From NCBI GenBank assembly GCA_003332265.1, contig QPGA01000005.1:37658-101657 (forward strand): a stretch of 64,000 bases of DNA. The letters are read 5' to 3'. The translations under genes and the position numbers were made by a program. Numbering within the stretch: the first letter of the stretch is position 1; each line of letters begins with the position of its first letter. The stretch is from Candidatus Accumulibacter meliphilus. Its GTDB lineage: Bacteria; Pseudomonadota; Gammaproteobacteria; Burkholderiales; Rhodocyclaceae. The notes beneath the pieces were generated by a model, which saw only the letters and a list, made by a program, of their open reading frames with translations, was not told the origin of the DNA and did not search any database. Below are positions 60,640-64,000 of the stretch, piece after piece.

Positions 60640-62088
60640 ATGCACGCAGCGACCTTCAAACGCAGTCTACTGGCAGCAGCGCTGATCGCCGCAGTTGGCA
60701 CCGGCTACGCTACTCTGGGTGGCGAAATCATCCGCCCCGCCGACGCCGTCGCAGCTCTTGCGACACCAGCCGCGGCGCCACTGGCCAACCCCGGCGTCGG
60801 GCTACCCGACTTCCGGTCAATCGTCGAGCACAGTGGGCCGGCAGTGGTCAATATCAGCGCCAGCGGGTCGTCGAAAACAGCCTTTTCAGGCGGCGGCGAC
60901 GACGATCCGCGCCTCCCCGAGCTCTTCCGCCGCTTTGGCAGGCCAATGCCCGAGGGCGGAACGCCCACGCAGGGCATGGGTTCGGGCTTCATTGTCAGTG
61001 CTGACGGGCTGATTCTGACCAACGCCCACGTCGTCAGCGGCGCCGACGAGGTCACCGTCAAACTGACCGACAAGCGCGAGTTCAAGGCCAAGGTTGTCGG
61101 ACTCGACAAACTGACCGACATCGCCGTGCTGCGCATCGCCGCCAAAGACCTGCCGGTCGTTCGCCTCGGCAGCCCGGGCAGTGCCCAGGTCGGCGAATGG
61201 GTGGTCGCCATCGGTTCGCCCTTCGGCTTCGAGAACAGCGTCACTGCCGGCATCGTCTCGGCGAAAGGCCGCTCGCTGGCCAGCGACAGCTACGTGCCGT
61301 TCATCCAGACCGACGTGGCGGTCAATCCGGGTAATTCGGGCGGACCACTGATCAACCTGAACGGCGAAGTGATCGGTATCAATTCGCAGATCTACAGCCG
61401 TAACGGCGGCTATCAGGGAGTGTCATTCGCCATTCCCATCGACGTGGCGATGAACATCCAGGAGCAATTGCTGAAAAACGGCAAGGTCAGTCACGGCCGC
61501 CTCGGGGTCACCATCCAGGAGGTATCGCAGTCGCTGGCCGAGTCCTTCGGCCTGAAAAACACCGCCGGCGCGCTGATCAGCTCGGTCGACAAAACAAGCC
61601 CGGCGGCAGCCGCCGGGCTCGAAGCGGGCGATATCATCCTGAAACTGGATGGCACGGAAATCACACGCTCGACCGAACTGCCGCCAATCGTCGCCGCGCT
61701 CAGGCCGGGAACGCAGATCAAGCTGCAAGTCTGGCGCAAGGGCAGTACCCGCGATATCGCCTTGGCGGTCGGCGAAATCCCGACGCCGGCACAAGCGACG
61801 GCGGACAGCCAGGAAGCCGACAACCCACGCCTCGGTCTGGCTCTGCGTCCCCTGAACCCGCAGGAGCAGCAGCAAAGCGGCATAGCCGGCGGTCTGCTCG
61901 TCGAAAACGTCAGTGGTCCGGCGGCCAAGGCGGGTATCCGGCGTGGCGACATCGTCCTGTCGCTCAACGGCCAGGAGGTGCGCGACATCGAGCAGTTGCG
62001 CGGGCTGCTCGACAAGGCCGGCAAAACCGTTGCCCTGCTGATCGAACGCGACGACGCGAAGATCTTCGTGCCGGTCGACATCGGTTGA
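60640..62088 (+). CDS. degP: Do-family periplasmic serine protease (DegP/MucD-like)
   Basis: This 482-residue protein has a signal peptide (LLAAALIAAVGTGYATLG), a trypsin-like domain with H130 (NAHVV), D160 (TDIAVLRI) and S233 (GNSGGP), and two PDZ domains (from GRLGVTIQEVSQSLAESFGL and from RLGLALRPLNPQEQQQSGIA). It degrades or refolds damaged periplasmic proteins. The ATG at 60640 follows CAGGAG. The longer open frame to 60241 overlaps the kinase gene and is not used. Position behind QseBC-like genes suggests envelope-stress control. Confidence 0.95.
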   Translation: MHAATFKRSLLAAALIAAVGTGYATLGGEIIRPADAVAALATPAAAPLANPGVGLPDFRSIVEHSGPAVVNISASGSSKTAFSGGGDDDPRLPELFRRFGRPMPEGGTPTQGMGSGFIVSADGLILTNAHVVSGADEVTVKLTDKREFKAKVVGLDKLTDIAVLRIAAKDLPVVRLGSPGSAQVGEWVVAIGSPFGFENSVTAGIVSAKGRSLASDSYVPFIQTDVAVNPGNSGGPLINLNGEVIGINSQIYSRNGGYQGVSFAIPIDVAMNIQEQLLKNGKVSHGRLGVTIQEVSQSLAESFGLKNTAGALISSVDKTSPAAAAGLEAGDIILKLDGTEITRSTELPPIVAALRPGTQIKLQVWRKGSTRDIALAVGEIPTPAQATADSQEADNPRLGLALRPLNPQEQQQSGIAGGLLVENVSGPAAKAGIRRGDIVLSLNGQEVRDIEQLRGLLDKAGKTVALLIERDDAKIFVPVDIG

Positions 62089-62170
62089 GCATGGCTCGGT
62101 CCCGGCTAGCTGCCAGTGAAGCGGTCGCACGGCCTGCAGCGCGCGCCATTTTTCGACCGCGAGGCGGCAA

Positions 62171-62683
62171 ATGATTGACGCCCTCTTCGACCTTCTCGGC
62201 ACCTTCTATCAAAGCGGCCAACTGGAGCAGGCCGAATGGATCGCGCGCAGCATCCTGGAGGCGATCCCCGACGATATCGTCTCGCTGCAGTTTCTCGGTC
62301 TGCTCTATTACCGAAGCGCGCGCCGCAGCGAGGCGATGCAGGCCTTCAACGCGGCGCACATCGATGCCCCTGCGGCCGCTCCGGCAGCCGGCGGCGACCC
62401 GGATCTGCGGGCCTCGGCGCAGTGCTTGCGCGCCGCGAGTGGCCACGGCTCGACACTGGCGGGCGCGTGGTACGACCTCGGCCTGGTGCTCTTCCGCCTG
62501 GGCCATTACGGGCAGGCACTCGCCGCGTTGCAGGCGGCAATTGCCGCGCGTCCGGACTATCCGGCAGCGCAGACCGCGGTGCGCAGAATCTCCGGGTTTT
62601 CTGCGCACCGACGCGCGCACAGCAAACGGCAGCAAACAGCGCTGGCGGTCGCAAACACGCTCGACAGCCAGCCGAAAAGCTAG
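62171..62683 (+). CDS. Small tetratricopeptide-repeat protein
   Basis: This 170-residue protein has TPR-like helix pairs: LLGTFYQSGQLEQAEWIARS, LQFLGLLYYRSARRSEAMQA and AWYDLGLVLFRLGHYGQALA. TPR proteins act as protein-binding scaffolds; the partner is unknown. No signal peptide is seen. It starts 82 bp after the protease gene and may share its transcript. The C-terminus is basic and poorly structured. Confidence 0.8.
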   Translation: MIDALFDLLGTFYQSGQLEQAEWIARSILEAIPDDIVSLQFLGLLYYRSARRSEAMQAFNAAHIDAPAAAPAAGGDPDLRASAQCLRAASGHGSTLAGAWYDLGLVLFRLGHYGQALAALQAAIAARPDYPAAQTAVRRISGFSAHRRAHSKRQQTALAVANTLDSQPKS

Positions 62684-62757
62684 CGTCGGCAGCTGCGCCG
62701 CTGGCGGCGACGGCAAGGGTGCTTCACTAGCGCACGGCCATCGCGTATTCTCCGCGG

Positions 62758-64000
62758 ATGGGTATTCTTGGAGTCATCGCGGCGTCGGAGCCGCATACCG
62801 CCGAAGCCGGCGCCTGTCTGCTGCGCCGCGGCGGTAACGCGGTCGATGCGATCGTCGCCGCCAAGTTCGCGGCAACGGTCACCGAACTGCCGCTGACTTC
62901 CCTGGGCGGCGGCGGTGTCTGCCTCTGGGGCGACGCTGACGCTGGCTACAAGGTCCTCGACTTTTTTGCGACCACACCCGGGCGCGGCCTTGGCAGCCCA
63001 CCGCCCCTCGACTTTGCGCCGGTGACGGTCGATTTCGGACGCACCACACAGGTCTTCCATGTCGGTCGAGGGGCGGCAGCAGTTCCCGGAGAGCTGGTCG
63101 GCCTGCTCGAATTGCATCGTCGCGCCGGGCGCGTGCCGCTGCGCGAAGTCGTCGCTCCGGCGGTGGCCTCGGCCCGCGACGGTTTCACGGTCAGCCCGCA
63201 GATCGCGATGATCATCGCCCTCGTCGCGCCCATCGTCCGCCGCTCGCCGGCCGTGGCGAAGCGCTTCTTCCCGCGCGGAATTCTGCCGCAAGCAGGTGAT
63301 CGCTTGAGCAACCCCGAGCTCGGCGACTTCCTGCACGCGCTTGGCGAAGCTAACACCGACAGCCACGTCGCCCGCTACTGGGCGTCGCTGGTCGACAACT
63401 TCGGCCCGGCGCAGGGCGGACTGATCACCGCACAGGACGTCGCGGCGTACGCACCGGTGATCCGCGAACCGCTGCACGTCGGCTTTGGCCCCTACACGGT
63501 GCTCACCAACCCGCCGCCGGCCGCCGGAGGTGGGCTGATCGGTGCCGGCCTGCATATCGCCGAGCAACTCGGCCTCGGTGAAGAGACCTTCCTGTCGCGC
63601 AAGCAGCAGCTGACGATGGCGGCGCTGCTGACAACAGTGTCGGAAATCCGCCAGGCCGGCTACGACCAACGCCTCTACACCGACCCCGGGGCTATCCTCG
63701 ACCTGGCCGCTGGCGATGGTATTCCTGTCTGGGCCGCACGCGCGCAAAGCCTGCTTGCCGAGAATCAACTCGGCGCAACAACGCATATCTCGGTCATCGA
63801 CGCCGACCGCATGGCCGCGGCAATGACCACCAGCAATGGCGAAGGTTGCGGTGAAGCCTTGCCGGGCCTCGGTATCCACGTTAACAATTTCCTCGGCGAA
63901 GACGACATCAACCCCGCTGGTTTCCACCGAGGGGCGCCGGGAACCTGGATGAGCACCATGATGGCGCCGACCATTGTCGTCGCTGCCGAGCGCGAAACAC
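62758..64000 (+). CDS. Gamma-glutamyltransferase family protein (3' end outside window)
   Basis: The frame is open from the ATG at 62758 to the last base; 414 residues are visible. It starts MGILGVIAASEPHTAEAGAC and continues LLRRGGNAVDAIVAAKFAAT and LTSLGGGGVCLWG, the typical N-terminal part of the family. Further on it has TNPPPAAGGG and the autoprocessing site GATTHISVIDADR, where the second Thr of TTH would become the catalytic N-terminus of the small subunit. NGEGCGEALPGLGIHVNN follows. The family hydrolyses or transfers gamma-glutamyl groups such as those of glutathione. No Sec signal is seen, so a cytoplasmic YwrD-like member is possible. Confidence 0.9.
   Translation, partial: MGILGVIAASEPHTAEAGACLLRRGGNAVDAIVAAKFAATVTELPLTSLGGGGVCLWGDADAGYKVLDFFATTPGRGLGSPPPLDFAPVTVDFGRTTQVFHVGRGAAAVPGELVGLLELHRRAGRVPLREVVAPAVASARDGFTVSPQIAMIIALVAPIVRRSPAVAKRFFPRGILPQAGDRLSNPELGDFLHALGEANTDSHVARYWASLVDNFGPAQGGLITAQDVAAYAPVIREPLHVGFGPYTVLTNPPPAAGGGLIGAGLHIAEQLGLGEETFLSRKQQLTMAALLTTVSEIRQAGYDQRLYTDPGAILDLAAGDGIPVWAARAQSLLAENQLGATTHISVIDADRMAAAMTTSNGEGCGEALPGLGIHVNNFLGEDDINPAGFHRGAPGTWMSTMMAPTIVVAAERET

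Noticed and set aside
62680-63927. 415-codon minus-strand frame at the window end
   Set aside because: The plus strand encodes a clear gamma-glutamyltransferase family protein with the TTH processing site.

Overview
The window is about 64 kb of high-GC bacterial chromosome. Gene content and codon style suggest a betaproteobacterium of the Rhodocyclales type, for example Candidatus Accumulibacter or Dechloromonas relatives. This is inferred from the sigma-54 nirBD locus with a PP2C-kinase, the DHC/SHP-type cytochromes, DcuB and the QseBC-like two-component pairs. There is no rRNA gene to confirm it. I found no tRNA, rRNA, CRISPR array or transposase.

Layout. 1-5734: 3' part of a very large mosaic surface or secreted protein (peptidoglycan-binding-like, M15-like, M10 HExxHxxGxxH, adhesin repeats, cohesin/dockerin-like end). 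6076-7612: two small membrane genes. 7681-11024: an AT-richer gene for a metallophosphoesterase joined to a degenerate STAND-like region, bracketed by two inverted copies of a 49-bp palindromic element; a candidate defence gene. 11082-13478: DoxX and DODA dioxygenase opposite a LysR regulator. 13673-14186: an SRPBCC gene whose stop codon lies inside an attC-like palindrome.

14591-26800 is the most unusual region. A near-consensus sigma-54 promoter with an upstream direct repeat precedes eight same-strand genes, then an amidohydrolase, then a convergent sigma-54 activator. The genes include acidic/aromatic-tagged proteins, an HExxH protein, a large Ig-like-domain protein, a PLP enzyme of the alpha-oxoamine synthase type, two tandem duplicated peptidoglycan-binding/M15-like proteins and an OmpA-like protein. 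I know of no named system with this composition and treat it as the best candidate for an undescribed one.

28131-33794: a two-component pair with a PepSY gene, divergent from a haem/flavin electron-transfer operon (SHP-like, DHC, PepSY, ferric-reductase-like). 34026-40066: nitrite assimilation under a perfect sigma-54 promoter (nirB, nirD, NarK/NasA transporter, PP2C-Ser/Thr kinase). 40107-48974: a single-strand defence operon of antitoxin, toxin, hsdM, half-size hsdS, hsdR, AAA ATPase and PIN nuclease. 49093-49263: remnant of a second kinase gene. 49356-56606: dcuB, a 1066-residue unknown membrane protein on the other strand, and a dicarboxylate/amino-acid symporter.

57160-62088: an envelope-stress-like locus (DUF2092, DUF6515-like, QseBC-like pair, Do-family protease with a PmrA/QseB-type box). 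62171-64000: a TPR protein and the 5' part of a gamma-glutamyltransferase family gene.

A dispersed repeat of about 120 bp built of three hairpins occurs at 5776, 24568, 26941 (reverse), 56636 and 56749 (tandem pair). Many long open frames antisense to these high-GC genes are not real and are omitted.
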